From the NCBI RefSeq assembly GCF_021117405.1, contig NZ_CP088251.1:124001-188000 (forward strand): DNA of 64,000 bases, read 5' to 3'. Source of the stretch: Frateuria edaphi. Its GTDB lineage: Bacteria > Pseudomonadota > Gammaproteobacteria > Xanthomonadales > Rhodanobacteraceae. The position numbers and the translations under genes are program-made. The notes under the pieces were generated by a model. That model saw only the letters and a list, made by a program, of their open reading frames with translations. It searched no databases and was not told the DNA's origin. This document shows, in pieces, positions 1 through 9,427 of this stretch. Within the stretch, counting starts at the first letter, position 1. Every line of letters starts with the position of its first letter.

Positions 1-482
1 TGTACAAGCGCCTGACCGCGCGCGAGAACATCGACTACTTCGCGCATCTGCAGGGCTTGCCGGACGAGGAGGTGCGCAGCCGCCGCGAAGCATTGATCGA
101 GGCGCTGGACATGGCCGACATCGCCGACCGCCGCACCGAGGGCTTCTCGCAGGGCCAGCGGGTGAAGACCGCGATCGCGCGCGCGCTGGTGCACGACCCG
201 CGCAACGTGATCCTGGACGAACCGACCAACGGCCTGGACGTGATGGCCACCCGCGCACTGCGCCAGTTCATGCTGAAGCTCAAGGCCGAGGGGCGTTGCG
301 TGCTGTTTTCCAGCCACATCATGCAGGAGGTGGCCGCGCTCTGCGATCGCATCGTGGTGATCGCGCACGGCCGCGTGGTGGCGGACGAGACCCCCGACGC
401 GCTGCGCGCGCAGACCGGCGAGGCGAACCTGGAAGAAGCCTTCGTGAAACTGATCGGCACCGATGAGGGACTGGCCGCATGA
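1..482 (+). CDS. natA: ABC transporter ATP-binding subunit, NatA-like (5' end outside window)
   Basis: The reading frame is already open at base 3 and gives 159 residues, so the start, Walker A and Q-loop lie upstream of the window. What remains is the C-terminal part of an ABC ATPase. It has a signature loop FSQGQR (about residues 48-53, a variant of LSGGQ), Walker B NVILDEPTNGLD (68-79) and an H-loop SSHI (103-106). The sequence is closest in character to NatA/CcmA-type exporters. Its stop overlaps the start of the permease gene as ATGA, so the two are translationally coupled and form one exporter. Truncation is due to the window edge only. The substrate (Na+ in the classical NatAB system) is inferred from family resemblance. 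Confidence 0.9.
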   Translation, partial: YKRLTARENIDYFAHLQGLPDEEVRSRREALIEALDMADIADRRTEGFSQGQRVKTAIARALVHDPRNVILDEPTNGLDVMATRALRQFMLKLKAEGRCVLFSSHIMQEVAALCDRIVVIAHGRVVADETPDALRAQTGEANLEEAFVKLIGTDEGLAA

Positions 483-1687
483 ACAAGATGGAGACCCACC
501 CGCTGCGCCGCAGCCGCGCGTTCGTCACGGTGTTCCTCAAAGAAGTGCGCGAGAACCTGCGCGACCGGCGCACGCTCACCAGCGCCTTCCTCACCGGTCC
601 GCTGCTGACGCCCCTGCTGTTCACGATGCTGATCAGCTTCACGGTCAACCGCGAACTGGACAAGGCCGAACAGCCGCTCAACGTGCCGGTGATCGGCGCG
701 CAGTACGCACCCAACCTGGTCGGCGCGCTGAAGGCCGGCGGCGTGCTGCCGCAACCGGCGCTGGCCAACCCCGAGCAGGCCGTGCGCGACCAGCAGGCCG
801 ACCTGGTGCTGCGCATCTCGCCGGACTATGCGAAAGCCTGGCGCAAGGGCGAACCGGTGCAGGTGGAGGTGATCTACGACTCCTCCCAGCGCGATGCCAA
901 CACGCCGGTCGAGCGCGTGACCAAGCTGGTGGAGGGCTATTCCCGGCAACAGGGCGCCATGCGCCTGGTGGCGCGGGGCCTCTCGCCGGCGCTGGCCTCG
1001 CCGGTCATCGTGGCCAAGCGCGACCAGGCCACGGCGCAGTCGCGCGCGGTGCTGATGTTCAACATGCTGCCGTACCTGTTCGTGCTGACCATCTTCATCG
1101 GCGGCATGTATCTGGCGATCGACCTCACCGCCGGCGAGCGTGAGCGGCAGTCGCTGGAGCCGCTGTTTGCCAACCCGGTGCCGCGCTGGAAGGTGTTCCT
1201 GGGCAAGCTGGCGGCGATCTGCGCGTTCTCCACCGCAAGCCTGGTGATCTGCCTGATCGCGTTCTCGGTCGTCGGGCGCTTCATTCCGACCGAGAAGCTC
1301 GGCATGGAAGTCCATCTGGGAGCGTCCTTTGCCCTGCACGTGCTGCTGCTGCAGCTGCCGCTGATCGTGCTGCTGGGCGCGCTGCAATCGCTGGTCGCCG
1401 CGTTTGCCAAGAGCTACCGCGAGGCGCAGACCTACCTGTCGCTGCTGATGATGGTGCCGATCCTGCCGAGCATCTTCCTGATGGTGATGCCGCTCAAGCC
1501 GCAGGACTGGATGTACGCCGTGCCGCTGCTCGGCCAGCACCTGGGCATCATCGACCTGGTGCGCGGCGACGGCGTCGGCGCCCTGCCGCTGGTGCTGTGC
1601 CTGGCGGGCACCTCGCTGGCCGCGCTGATCGCCGCGCTGGTGACCATGCAGCTCTATCGCTCCGAGCGGCTGGCGATCTCGGGCTGA
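479..1687 (+). CDS. natB: ABC transporter permease, NatB-like
   Basis: 402 residues. The N-terminal hydrophobic segment is at about 32-55. A soluble extracytoplasmic domain follows (about 60-185), then five or so hydrophobic segments between about 190 and 395. This is the layout of ABC-2 type / NatB Na+ efflux permeases. The phrase ERERQSLEPLFANPV (about 222-236) is typical of the cytoplasmic loop after the second membrane segment in NatB proteins. It starts at the ATG inside the ATGA overlap with the ATPase gene, so the two should be made together. Transport of sodium or another small compound is family knowledge; the sequence alone does not fix the substrate. A strong palindrome follows the stop codon and may end transcription. 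Confidence 0.85.
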   Translation: MNKMETHPLRRSRAFVTVFLKEVRENLRDRRTLTSAFLTGPLLTPLLFTMLISFTVNRELDKAEQPLNVPVIGAQYAPNLVGALKAGGVLPQPALANPEQAVRDQQADLVLRISPDYAKAWRKGEPVQVEVIYDSSQRDANTPVERVTKLVEGYSRQQGAMRLVARGLSPALASPVIVAKRDQATAQSRAVLMFNMLPYLFVLTIFIGGMYLAIDLTAGERERQSLEPLFANPVPRWKVFLGKLAAICAFSTASLVICLIAFSVVGRFIPTEKLGMEVHLGASFALHVLLLQLPLIVLLGALQSLVAAFAKSYREAQTYLSLLMMVPILPSIFLMVMPLKPQDWMYAVPLLGQHLGIIDLVRGDGVGALPLVLCLAGTSLAALIAALVTMQLYRSERLAISG

Positions 1688-1695
1688 CGCGAACC

Positions 1696-1725
1696 GGCTC
1701 CCTCTCCCGTCGGGGAGAGGGAGCC
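1696..1725. repeat. CCCTCTCC-type palindrome between convergent genes
   Basis: Perfect 13-bp arms, GGCTCCCTCTCCC and its complement, around the 4-nt loop GTCG. It sits 9 bp after natB and between two convergent genes. There is no T-run on either side. Close relatives occur at 18441, 29698, 43301 and 63920, so this is a copy of a dispersed REP-like family. It may act as a bidirectional transcription barrier. Confidence 0.75.
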
Positions 1726-1872
1726 AGGGCTTGCGTGATGTTGGGACTGGAACGCGACAGGCGGTGTCAGGGGCATTGATGGAGCATCGGCCACGACGGG
1801 ACTCCTGCGAAAGCCGCGCCGTGCTTGCCGCGCCGACATCGCTCCCCTTCCAGCGGGAAGAGGAAGCGAGGC

Positions 1873-3867
1873 TCAGGGCGATGCGCTGCTGCTCGCCGCC
1901 GCTGGCAGCGGTTGCACCGGCGTGCTGTCCTCGGGGCGGCGCACCAGCTTGCCCTGTTTGAACAGCTCGGCGGCGATCTGGTAGTACGCGGTCGCGTCGT
2001 CGCTGTCTTCCGGGTTGCGCGGATGCGCCGGCGCCGCGTCGCCGGTCTCGAAATCGGGGCGGAACTGTTCGATCTTCTTCTGCGGCTCCAGGATCGTCAG
2101 CAACCCCTGGCGCAGGTAGCCCAGCTTCTCGTAGGTGGCCGGGAACGCCCGCTCGCGCCCGGGCGGCAACTGGAAGATGTCGTAGCCGAAGAAGCGGCTG
2201 CGGTAGCTGAAGTGCAGCAGTCCGAGCAGCGTCGGCGCGATGTCGATCTGGCTCATGAACCGATCCACCCGTCGCGGCGCGATGTGTCCTGGCGCGTAGA
2301 TCCACAACGGGATGTGGTAGCGGTTGACCGGCAGGCTGGTCTTGCCGGCGCTGGACGAATCGTGGTCGGCGGTGATGACGAACACGGTGTCGTCGAAGTA
2401 GGGCTTCTTGCGCGCGCGTTCGATGAAGTCCGCGATCGACCAGTCGGTATAGGCCACCGCGCCCTCGCGCGTGCCGTTGCGCTCCTTCACCCGTCCCTCC
2501 GGGAAGGTGAACGGGCGGTGGTTGGAGGTGGTCATGACGTGCAGGAAGAACGGCTTGCCCTGGCCATGGATCTTGTCCATCTGGCCCAACGCCAGCGTGT
2601 ACAGATCCTCGTCGGCCACGCCCCAGACATTCTCGCTGTGGATGACGGCGTCCTTGGGAATGTCCTTGCGGTCCACCGGAATGTATCCGTTGTGGCCGAA
2701 GAAGTAGTTCATGTTGTCGAAGTAGCCGTAGCCACCGTAGAGGAACTCCGACACGTAGCCGCGATCGTTGAAGATGTCGGCCAGCGAGAACAGGTTCTCG
2801 TTGTGGTGCATCTTCAGCACCGAGTCGCCTGGTGTCGGCGGGATCGACAGCGACAGCGCCTCCAGCCCGCGCACCGTGCGCGTGCCGTTGGCGTAGACGT
2901 TGTCGAAGAACAGGCTGTTGCCGGCCAGCGCGTCCAGGTGCGGGGTGATCTCGCCGTGGCTGGCGCCGAAGGTCTTGAGGAAATCGGCCGACAGGCTTTC
3001 CACGCTGATCAGCACCACGTTCAGGTGCTGCTCCGGGCCCGGGTTGCGGATCGCGCGGGTGAGGTCGTGCGGGTCGTTGCTGACGTAGGTGGCGTCGGGC
3101 GTCTGCAGGCCCTTGCGCACGCGTTCGAACGCCGCCTGATCGGGCAACGTGCGGTAGAAGCGCGAGTAGTCCAGGTGGCTGCTGCGGAAGGCGTTGAAGA
3201 ACTGGTAGATGCCATTGCCGGCCAGCTCGTTGACGTAAGTGTTGTCGCTGCGGTCCTTCATGGTGCCGTTGACCGCCAGCACCGAAACGATGGTGAGCAC
3301 CAGCCAGCCCAGCACCACCTTGCCACGGCCCAGGAAGCGGCTGCCCGCGTCGGCCGTACGCAGCCAGCGGCGGCTCAGCCAGACGATCGCGAGCGCCAGC
3401 AGACCGATCAGGCTCATCCAGAGGCCGATCGGATAGGACTCGCGGATGTTGCCGATCACCTCGGTGGTGTAGACCAGGTAATCGACCGCGATGAAGTTGA
3501 AGCGCACGCCGAACTCGCCCCAGAAGACGAATTCCGAGGCGGCTACGAACAGCAGCCAGTACACCAGCAGCAACGCGAGCAGATAGAGCGCCCACTGCCC
3601 CGCGCGCGACACATACGTCCGCCGCGGCACCAGCCACAGGAACAGCAGCAGCGGCCAGGCCACGTAGAGCAGCGTGACCAGGTCGTAGCAGGCGCCGATG
3701 CCGAAGGCGTAGAGCCAGTACAAGGGATTGTGCGGAACGCCGGGGCCGGTCATCGCCAGCAGCACGATGCGGGTGACGGCACCGATCAACAGGTAAGTGA
3801 CGCCGAGCCACCACAGCGGACGAAAGCGCTGGCGGAGCGGGCGGTCGGGCATGGCGGTCAAGGACAT
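1873..3867 (-). CDS. LTA synthase family protein / membrane sulfatase-fold phosphotransferase
   Basis: 664 residues from the chosen ATG at 3867. An ATG five codons later (3852) is also possible. The open frame runs further upstream, but that part is Arg/Pro/Gly-rich and not membrane-like. About five transmembrane helices lie in residues 18-200, followed by a periplasmic sulfatase-type domain. Motifs fit the alkaline-phosphatase superfamily: NVVLISVESLSADFL (283-297, metal-ligand E290), ANGTRTVRGLEA (326-337) with T331 as likely nucleophile, HVMTTSNHRPF (443-453) and ITADHD (498-503). Family members transfer glycerol-phosphate or phosphoethanolamine groups to cell-envelope polymers. In Gram-negatives the likely acceptor is a periplasmic glucan or lipid, as in OpgB/MdoB, but the substrate cannot be read from sequence. 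Convergent with natB. Confidence 0.85.
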   Translation of the reverse strand: MSLTAMPDRPLRQRFRPLWWLGVTYLLIGAVTRIVLLAMTGPGVPHNPLYWLYAFGIGACYDLVTLLYVAWPLLLFLWLVPRRTYVSRAGQWALYLLALLLVYWLLFVAASEFVFWGEFGVRFNFIAVDYLVYTTEVIGNIRESYPIGLWMSLIGLLALAIVWLSRRWLRTADAGSRFLGRGKVVLGWLVLTIVSVLAVNGTMKDRSDNTYVNELAGNGIYQFFNAFRSSHLDYSRFYRTLPDQAAFERVRKGLQTPDATYVSNDPHDLTRAIRNPGPEQHLNVVLISVESLSADFLKTFGASHGEITPHLDALAGNSLFFDNVYANGTRTVRGLEALSLSIPPTPGDSVLKMHHNENLFSLADIFNDRGYVSEFLYGGYGYFDNMNYFFGHNGYIPVDRKDIPKDAVIHSENVWGVADEDLYTLALGQMDKIHGQGKPFFLHVMTTSNHRPFTFPEGRVKERNGTREGAVAYTDWSIADFIERARKKPYFDDTVFVITADHDSSSAGKTSLPVNRYHIPLWIYAPGHIAPRRVDRFMSQIDIAPTLLGLLHFSYRSRFFGYDIFQLPPGRERAFPATYEKLGYLRQGLLTILEPQKKIEQFRPDFETGDAAPAHPRNPEDSDDATAYYQIAAELFKQGKLVRRPEDSTPVQPLPAAASSSASP

Positions 3868-4126
3868 GGCTTGGTCGGGTCCGGAATGCAACGGGTCTTT
3901 ATACAGCGTCGGGCTTGGCCGGCGCTTAGCAGGCCGCTGGCGCGCGGAAACTCCCGGCCCCTTCTTCCCTCCCGGGAGAGAGTTGGAGCAGGGGCGGGGC
4001 ACGTCCGAACCGCCGTGGCGCGACAGTTCTTTTTTCGCCGGAAGCAGGCGCACGCCGGGCTTCGTCTGCACTGCTCCGCATGCCTCGACTCCTCACCCCG
4101 GCCCTCCCCGGGCAGCGGAGAGGCGC

Positions 4127-5359
4127 TCAACCGGCGGCGGGCTTGGGGACGGCGGCGATCGCCACTATGCGCGCCTTCTCCATCGCTTCGCCGATCGCCG
4201 GACCGGTGAGGCCGCGTTCCACGAATTCGTTCGCGCCCACGGCGCCCGCCGCCTCCCGCGCCGCACGCAGGAATCCCGCTTGTGGGTACGCCGCTTCCGC
4301 CTGCCCCAGTCGTCCGCGCTTGTCGGCCTCGCAGACGGTGAGGAACGCCTCCAGCCGCTGCGGTCGGCGCAGGGCGTCGAGCCTGGTCAGCAGCCGCAGC
4401 ACGGTGGCCGGTTTCAACTCCAGCGCGCGATGCGCGTTGAGGTGTTCGCGGCAGACCAGTTCGGCCAGCGCGGCATGCTCTGCAGGCACCTTCAGTCGCG
4501 CGGCCAGCGCGCGCAGCGGCGCCACGCCGGCGTGTTCATGGCCGATGTGGCCGGGCAGGACGTCCGCCGGCGTGCATGCCTTGCCCAGGTCGTGGCACAA
4601 CGCGCAGAAACCGACCAGGTCGTCACCGGGCGCCAGGCGCGCGGCCATGTCCAGCACCAGTTCGAGGTGCGCGCCGGTATCGACCTCCGGATGGTATTCG
4701 GCCCGTTGCGGCACGCCATAGAGCGCATCGACTTCCGGAAACAGCACCGCCAGCGCGCCCGCTTCGCGGAGCACGCGCACGAATGCCGACGGTTGCGCTT
4801 CGGCAAGCGCGCGACGGGTTTCGGCCCACACGCGCTCGGGCACCAGATGGTCGACCTCGCCGTCGGCGACCATTGCGCGCATCAGCGCCATGGTCTCCCC
4901 GGCCACGTGGAACCCCAGCGGCGCGAAGCGCGCGGCGAAACGCGCCACGCGCAGCAGGCGCACCGGATCCTCCACGAACGCCGGCGAGACGTGCCGCAGC
5001 ACGCGCTGCCCGATGTCGCGCTGGCCGTGGAAGGGATCGACCAGCTTGCCGTCCTCGTCCTGCGCGATGGCGTTGATGGTGAGGTCGCGCCGGGCCAGGT
5101 CCTCTTCCAGTGTCACGCCCGGATCGGCGTGGAAGGCGAAGCCGTGGTAGCCGCGTCCGGTCTTGCGCTCGGTGCGCGCCAGCGCGTACTCCTCGCCCGT
5201 GTCCGGGTGCAGGAAGACCGGGAAATCCTTGCCTACCGGCCTGAAGCCCCGGGCCAGCATGTCGTCGGGGGTGGCGCCCACGACCACGTGGTCGTGGTCG
5301 ACGACCGGGCGACCCAGCAGCCGGTCGCGCACCGCACCGCCGACCAGGTAGCGGCGCAT
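4127..5359 (-). CDS. cca: Multifunctional CCA protein (tRNA nucleotidyltransferase)
   Basis: 410 residues, the size of E. coli Cca (412). It adds or repairs the 3' CCA end of tRNAs. The nucleotidyltransferase head has GGAVRD (7-12), the metal-binding pair D21 and D23 in DHDHVVVG, and [10 protein letters not shown] (90-99) followed by the [15 protein letters not shown] block. A C-terminal HD domain is present, with HDLGK near 253-257, as in the gammaproteobacterial enzymes that also have phosphatase and 2',3'-cyclic phosphodiesterase activity. The ATG at 5359 starts one base after the slt stop (TGA-C-ATG), so it is probably co-translated with slt. An ATG nine codons upstream lies inside slt and gives a start less like known Cca. 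Confidence 0.95.
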   Translation of the reverse strand: MRRYLVGGAVRDRLLGRPVVDHDHVVVGATPDDMLARGFRPVGKDFPVFLHPDTGEEYALARTERKTGRGYHGFAFHADPGVTLEEDLARRDLTINAIAQDEDGKLVDPFHGQRDIGQRVLRHVSPAFVEDPVRLLRVARFAARFAPLGFHVAGETMALMRAMVADGEVDHLVPERVWAETRRALAEAQPSAFVRVLREAGALAVLFPEVDALYGVPQRAEYHPEVDTGAHLELVLDMAARLAPGDDLVGFCALCHDLGKACTPADVLPGHIGHEHAGVAPLRALAARLKVPAEHAALAELVCREHLNAHRALELKPATVLRLLTRLDALRRPQRLEAFLTVCEADKRGRLGQAEAAYPQAGFLRAAREAAGAVGANEFVERGLTGPAIGEAMEKARIVAIAAVPKPAAG

Positions 5360-5360
5360 G

Positions 5361-7406
5361 TCAGTGCGTCGCGCCGGTGGCAGCATCCGGGGCGGCCGAT
5401 GCCATTGCGGGGCAGATCACATCCTTGCGCGGCGCATGGACGTCTGGAAGGTTGTACGGCTGGCCGATCGCCGGCATCCGCGAGGCCAGCGGCAGGGCCT
5501 TACCGGACAGGCGCCAGTCGTAGATCACGGCAAAGGCCATCACGCGGGCCACGTAGTCGCGGGTCTCATGGTAGGGAATGGTCGCCACGAACAGGTCCGG
5601 CGGCAAGCTGCCGCGTTCGCCCAGCCACTGGTCGACCTTGTTGGGACCGGCGTTGTAGGCGGCGCTGGCCAGCCACGGCGCGCCGTTGAAACGCGCGGCC
5701 ATCTGCGCCAGGTAACGTGTGCCGAGCATGATGTTGACGGCCGGGTCGTACAGCGACTCGCCGCCGCCCCAGGCCAGCCCGTTCTTCCTGGCGACCTGCG
5801 CCGCGGTGGCCGGCACGAGCTGCATCAGGCCGCGCGCGTCGGCGCCCGAGTGCGCGTCGCTCATCCAGGCACTTTCGGCGCGGGCGATCGCGTAGGCCCA
5901 CGACGGGTCGATGCCGGCCTGCTGCGCTTGTGGCACCACGCCGTCCTGGCTGGCCAGCGGGAAGCGTTGGTCGTAGTAACGCAGGGCGTCGCCGCTGGAA
6001 TAGGTGAACACGGCGCGGTCATACCAGCCGCGTTCGTAAGCCAGCCGCGCGGCGACCCGCAGCGTGGTGGCATCGGCGTCGGCGAGCGCGCGCGACCACT
6101 CGCGCCGCGCCAGCTGCGGCAGGTCCACGGCGAACAGTTCGAAGGCCCGTTGCAGGCCGGGCCTGGCCAGCAGGGCCTGCTCGCGCTGCCCGTCGTCGGG
6201 CGGATCGAGCGGGCAGATCGCGTAGTCGTCCTGCACGCGGTCGGCGGCGAGAAAGCCGTAGTACGTCGGCTCCTGCGCCAGCTTTGCGTAAAGCGCGTTG
6301 GCCTGGTCGGCCTGGCCGCTCGCCGCCAGCGCGCGGGCCCGGAAATAGCGCCACTCGTCCTCGTCCTGCTGGCCAGCGGGCATCGCGTCGATGGCGGCCA
6401 GCACGGCGGGCCAGTCCTGCCGCGCCAGCGCCACGCGAGCGCGCCATTCGCGGCTGGTGTCGGTCTGGACGTCGGCGGGAAGGCTGGCCAGGCGGACCAG
6501 CGCGTGCTCGTCGAAGTCGGTGGCGTGGAACAGCGCCAGCGCGTAGAGCACGCCACCGCGCTGGGTGGGGGTGAAGCTGAAGCGCGGCGCGAGGCGCTGC
6601 CAGCCGGCATCGGCGGCGTCGGTGTCGCGGCGGGCCAGACGCTTCAGCGCCAGCGCGGCAGCCTGGCGGTGGCGCGGCGTGTCGGGCCAGTTCAGCGCAT
6701 CGGCGACGGCGGCGGCGGGGTCGCGCAGCGCCTGGGCCAGGCGCGCGGCGGCCTTTCCTTCGTCGCCCGACAGCCAGGCCGCCAGCGCGGCGACGGTACC
6801 GCCCTGGCCGGCGTCGAGCGCGCGGTCGAGGCGCGTCCACAGGCGTGCGTCGGTGAGCAGGCCGCCATCGTGCGCGGCGTCTAGCACCGGGTCGCAGGCG
6901 TTGGGCAGGCTGGGCTTGCTCCACAGCGCGGCGAGGTCGCGTTCGAAGTCCAGCGTGCCGCCCAGCGCCAGCTTTGCCTGCAGCGCATCGCAGGTCAGCG
7001 TGTCGCCGAGGCCGGGCTGGTACAGCGCCAGGAAATCATCCCAGTGCTGCGCGCGCGCCTGGCTGCGCAGCCACGCGCGGCGCAGGTCGGCGGCCGGCAG
7101 CAGGTCGGGGTAGCGATCGAGGAAGCCGGCGACGGTGGCACGGTCGAGCGTGTCCACATCATGTTCCAGCGCCGCTTCCTCCAGATAGGGGTAAAGCGGG
7201 TAATCGGTCAGTCCCTTGGCCCAGCTGCGCCAGCCATCGCCACCCTGTTGCGCCACGGCCCAGGCCTGCCGGAAGGCGATGCGCTGCTCGGCCAGCGAGG
7301 GCGTGGCATGCGCCGTCGCCGCGAGGAGACACCAGGCGGTCAGGGCGAACAGGAGGTACGACAAGGGGCGCCGCGCGCGCGCGGCCAGGGAGGCGTTCGG
7401 GATCAT
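5361..7406 (-). CDS. slt: Soluble lytic murein transglycosylase (Slt70 family)
   Basis: 681 residues. The signal peptide ends near residue 34 (TAHA). A long alpha-helical superhelix region follows, then an SLT catalytic domain starting near residue 496. The catalytic glutamate is E511 in ARAESAW. Downstream are [10 protein letters not shown] and [15 protein letters not shown], both standard for GH23 transglycosylases. The enzyme cleaves peptidoglycan in the periplasm with formation of 1,6-anhydromuramic acid. The start at 7406 fits the signal peptide. An in-frame ATG at 7451 would add 15 residues before the Arg-rich n-region. A TACACT hexamer lies only seven bases upstream of the chosen ATG with no Shine-Dalgarno between, so the mRNA may be leaderless. 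Followed directly by cca, an unusual partner. Confidence 0.93.
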   Translation of the reverse strand: MIPNASLAARARRPLSYLLFALTAWCLLAATAHATPSLAEQRIAFRQAWAVAQQGGDGWRSWAKGLTDYPLYPYLEEAALEHDVDTLDRATVAGFLDRYPDLLPAADLRRAWLRSQARAQHWDDFLALYQPGLGDTLTCDALQAKLALGGTLDFERDLAALWSKPSLPNACDPVLDAAHDGGLLTDARLWTRLDRALDAGQGGTVAALAAWLSGDEGKAAARLAQALRDPAAAVADALNWPDTPRHRQAAALALKRLARRDTDAADAGWQRLAPRFSFTPTQRGGVLYALALFHATDFDEHALVRLASLPADVQTDTSREWRARVALARQDWPAVLAAIDAMPAGQQDEDEWRYFRARALAASGQADQANALYAKLAQEPTYYGFLAADRVQDDYAICPLDPPDDGQREQALLARPGLQRAFELFAVDLPQLARREWSRALADADATTLRVAARLAYERGWYDRAVFTYSSGDALRYYDQRFPLASQDGVVPQAQQAGIDPSWAYAIARAESAWMSDAHSGADARGLMQLVPATAAQVARKNGLAWGGGESLYDPAVNIMLGTRYLAQMAARFNGAPWLASAAYNAGPNKVDQWLGERGSLPPDLFVATIPYHETRDYVARVMAFAVIYDWRLSGKALPLASRMPAIGQPYNLPDVHAPRKDVICPAMASAAPDAATGATH

Positions 7407-7413
7407 CGTCACA

Positions 7414-7419
7414 AGTGTA
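7414..7419 (-). promoter_or_regulatory. Candidate -10 element of slt (near-leaderless)
   Basis: TACACT on the minus strand, seven bases before the slt ATG. With usual spacing, transcription would begin at or next to the A of the start codon. A convincing -35 at 16-18 bp was not found, so this is tentative. Confidence 0.35.
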
Positions 7420-7513
7420 GTAAGGGCCGGTAAGCGCAGCGTTAATGGCATCGCCCGTGCCCTGCAGGGCTCCTGCCAGTAAGCTCGTCGTTTTGGTTGG
7501 ACCGCGCACACCC

Positions 7514-9100
7514 ATGGCCGTAGCTTCTGCGTCCCGCTCCCGCCCGCACTGGCCCGTGTGGGTCGCGCTCGCGCTGGCGGCCCTGGCCGGCGTGATCGGC
7601 TGGTGGTGGATGGGGCGCCCGGTGGCGCTGCCGGATGCGCCGTCCTCGCGCATCGCCTGCGTGTCGTATGCGCCGTATCGCCGGCCGGGCGAGACACCCT
7701 ACGACCCGGCCACCTTCATCACCCCCGAGCGCATCGACGCCGACCTGCGCGCGCTGTCGCAACGCTTCGACTGCGTGCGTACCTACTCGCAGGGCCAAGG
7801 CCTGGCGGCGGTGCCGTCGATTGCCCGGCGCTACGGCATGCAGGTGCTGATGGGCATCTGGCTGGGCCGCGACCCGACCGCCAACGCGCAGGAAATCGCC
7901 AAGGGCATCGCCACGGCCAACGCCAATGCCGATGTGCTGCGCGGGGTCATCGTCGGCAACGAAGTGCTGCTGCGCGGCGAGCTCGCGCCGGAAACACTGG
8001 CCGGCTACGTGCGACAGGTGCGCGCCGCGGTCCCGGCGTCGGTGCCGGTGACCTATGCCGACGTGTGGGAGTTCTGGTTGCGCTACCCGCGGATGGCCGA
8101 GGCGGTCGACTACCTGACCATCCATATCCTGCCGTACTGGGAAGACGAGCCGGTGCCGCCCGAGCATGCCGTGCGCCACGTGGCGCAGGTCTACGCGCAG
8201 ATGCAGCGCGCGTTTCCCGGCAAACGGGTGATGATCGGCGAGACCGGCTGGCCCAGCGCGGGTCGCCCGCGCCGCGCGGCCCGCGCCACGCTGGTCAACG
8301 AGGCGCGCTACCTGCGCGAGTTCCTCGGCTACGCGGCGAAGGTGCACATGCCCTACAACGTGATCGAGGCGTTCGACCAGCCGTGGAAGCGCGTGCAGGA
8401 AGGCACCGTCGGCGGCTACTGGGGCATCTTCGACGTGGATGCACGGCCGAAGTTCGCGATGACCGGGCCGGTGGTGGAGGAGCCGCGCTGGTGGTGGGGC
8501 TGGATCGCCGGGGCGCTCGGGGCGCTGCTGTTCGGCTTGGCCGGCGGGATGCGCTCGTGGCGCGGTGCCGGCGGCCTGGTGCTGGCCGGTTTCGCCAGTG
8601 GCGCCGCGCTGGCGTGGCAGGGTCGGCAGATGGTCTACGCCTGCCGCGACCTGCTCGAATCGGGCGTATCCGTCGCCGCCTGCGTGGCGGCACTGGCGAC
8701 GACGCTCTGGCTCGCGCGTGGGCTGGCGCGTCCTCTGAGCGGCCGGGGGCCAGGCTCGGCACCACCGGCGTGGCTATCGCTGGGCTGGCTGTTCGCCCTG
8801 GCCTGGTACGACCTGCTGCTGGTGTTCGACGGCCGCTACCGCGACTTCCCGCTCGGCCTGTTCGCGCTGCCCTGCGTGGGCTACGCGCTCGTTGCCTGGC
8901 TCGATCCGCAGCCGGCGCGCCCGCCGCTGGAGCACCGCCTGCTGGCCGGGCTGCTGCCGGCGCTCGGGACGCTGGTGGTGGTGCAAGAGGTAGGACTGAA
9001 CCTCACGGCCTGGCTATGGCTGGGGCTGAACCTTGCGCTCGCCATCCCGGTACTGGCTGCGTGGGGGCAGCGCATCCGCCTGCACCCGCAGCAGCCGTAG
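7514..9100 (+). CDS. Membrane-anchored glycoside hydrolase family 17 protein
   Basis: 528 residues. A membrane anchor (about 14-33) is followed by a GH17-like domain (about 50-330). The acid/base glutamate is E150 in VGNEV and the nucleophile E243 in IGETGWPS, the two diagnostic GH17 motifs. The remaining 190 residues are very hydrophobic, with about six membrane segments. This architecture resembles proteobacterial proteins annotated as exo-beta-1,3-glucanase or beta-1,6-glucan synthase, which act as transglycosylases on beta-glucans. Here the most plausible role is modification of a periplasmic or exported glucan. An upstream in-frame ATG at 7445 would add residues that do not look like a signal, so 7514 is preferred. 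It is divergent from slt and overlaps the next gene tail to tail. Confidence 0.82.
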   Translation: MAVASASRSRPHWPVWVALALAALAGVIGWWWMGRPVALPDAPSSRIACVSYAPYRRPGETPYDPATFITPERIDADLRALSQRFDCVRTYSQGQGLAAVPSIARRYGMQVLMGIWLGRDPTANAQEIAKGIATANANADVLRGVIVGNEVLLRGELAPETLAGYVRQVRAAVPASVPVTYADVWEFWLRYPRMAEAVDYLTIHILPYWEDEPVPPEHAVRHVAQVYAQMQRAFPGKRVMIGETGWPSAGRPRRAARATLVNEARYLREFLGYAAKVHMPYNVIEAFDQPWKRVQEGTVGGYWGIFDVDARPKFAMTGPVVEEPRWWWGWIAGALGALLFGLAGGMRSWRGAGGLVLAGFASGAALAWQGRQMVYACRDLLESGVSVAACVAALATTLWLARGLARPLSGRGPGSAPPAWLSLGWLFALAWYDLLLVFDGRYRDFPLGLFALPCVGYALVAWLDPQPARPPLEHRLLAGLLPALGTLVVVQEVGLNLTAWLWLGLNLALAIPVLAAWGQRIRLHPQQP

Positions 9101-9427
9101 CGCCCCGACCAGCAGCGCGAACGCGCCAGCCTCGAAGCAATACAGGACCAGCGCGGCCACGCCCAGCGCAGCCGCCAGCCACGCGGCGAGCGGGTGGCGC
9201 CAGAACAGCGCGATGAAGGCGGCGGTGAGCGCCGCATAGCCGTAGGCGTAGCCCAGGAAGCCGAGCACGGCCCACTCCCGCCAGGCGCACCAGCCCGGAC
9301 CACCGCCGGCGGTGCAGAGGTTGGCCACCGCGGGCGGCTCGATCACGCCGTAGCGCAATGCCGAGGCGGCGAGCGCCACCAGCGCGAGGGTGAACCAGGG
9401 CACGACTAGGCGCAGCGTGCGGGTCAT
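9014..9427 (-). CDS. Small integral membrane protein of unknown function
   Basis: 137 residues with three to four hydrophobic stretches (about 5-28, 45-75 and 78-112) and no domain I can name. The N-terminus reads as an uncleaved membrane helix. Its ATG overlaps the stop of the upstream endonuclease-family gene as ATGA, good evidence that it is a real coupled gene. Its 3' end runs 87 bases into the end of the convergent GH17 gene, so both proteins share that DNA on opposite strands. The overlapping part encodes a polar tail after the last membrane segment. No function is proposed. Confidence 0.6.
   Translation of the reverse strand: MTRTLRLVVPWFTLALVALAASALRYGVIEPPAVANLCTAGGGPGWCAWREWAVLGFLGYAYGYAALTAAFIALFWRHPLAAWLAAALGVAALVLYCFEAGAFALLVGALRLLRVQADALPPRSQYRDGERKVQPQP

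Noticed and set aside
1-482. Pseudogene call for the truncated ABC ATPase
   Set aside because: The truncation coincides with the window edge, and the remaining motifs are intact.
35-3814. Very long minus-strand open frame (over 1200 codons), Arg/His/Gln/Gly-rich
   Set aside because: It is antisense to the NatAB genes and out of frame with the LTA-synthase-like gene. Its composition is that of GC-rich antisense frames, with no domain.
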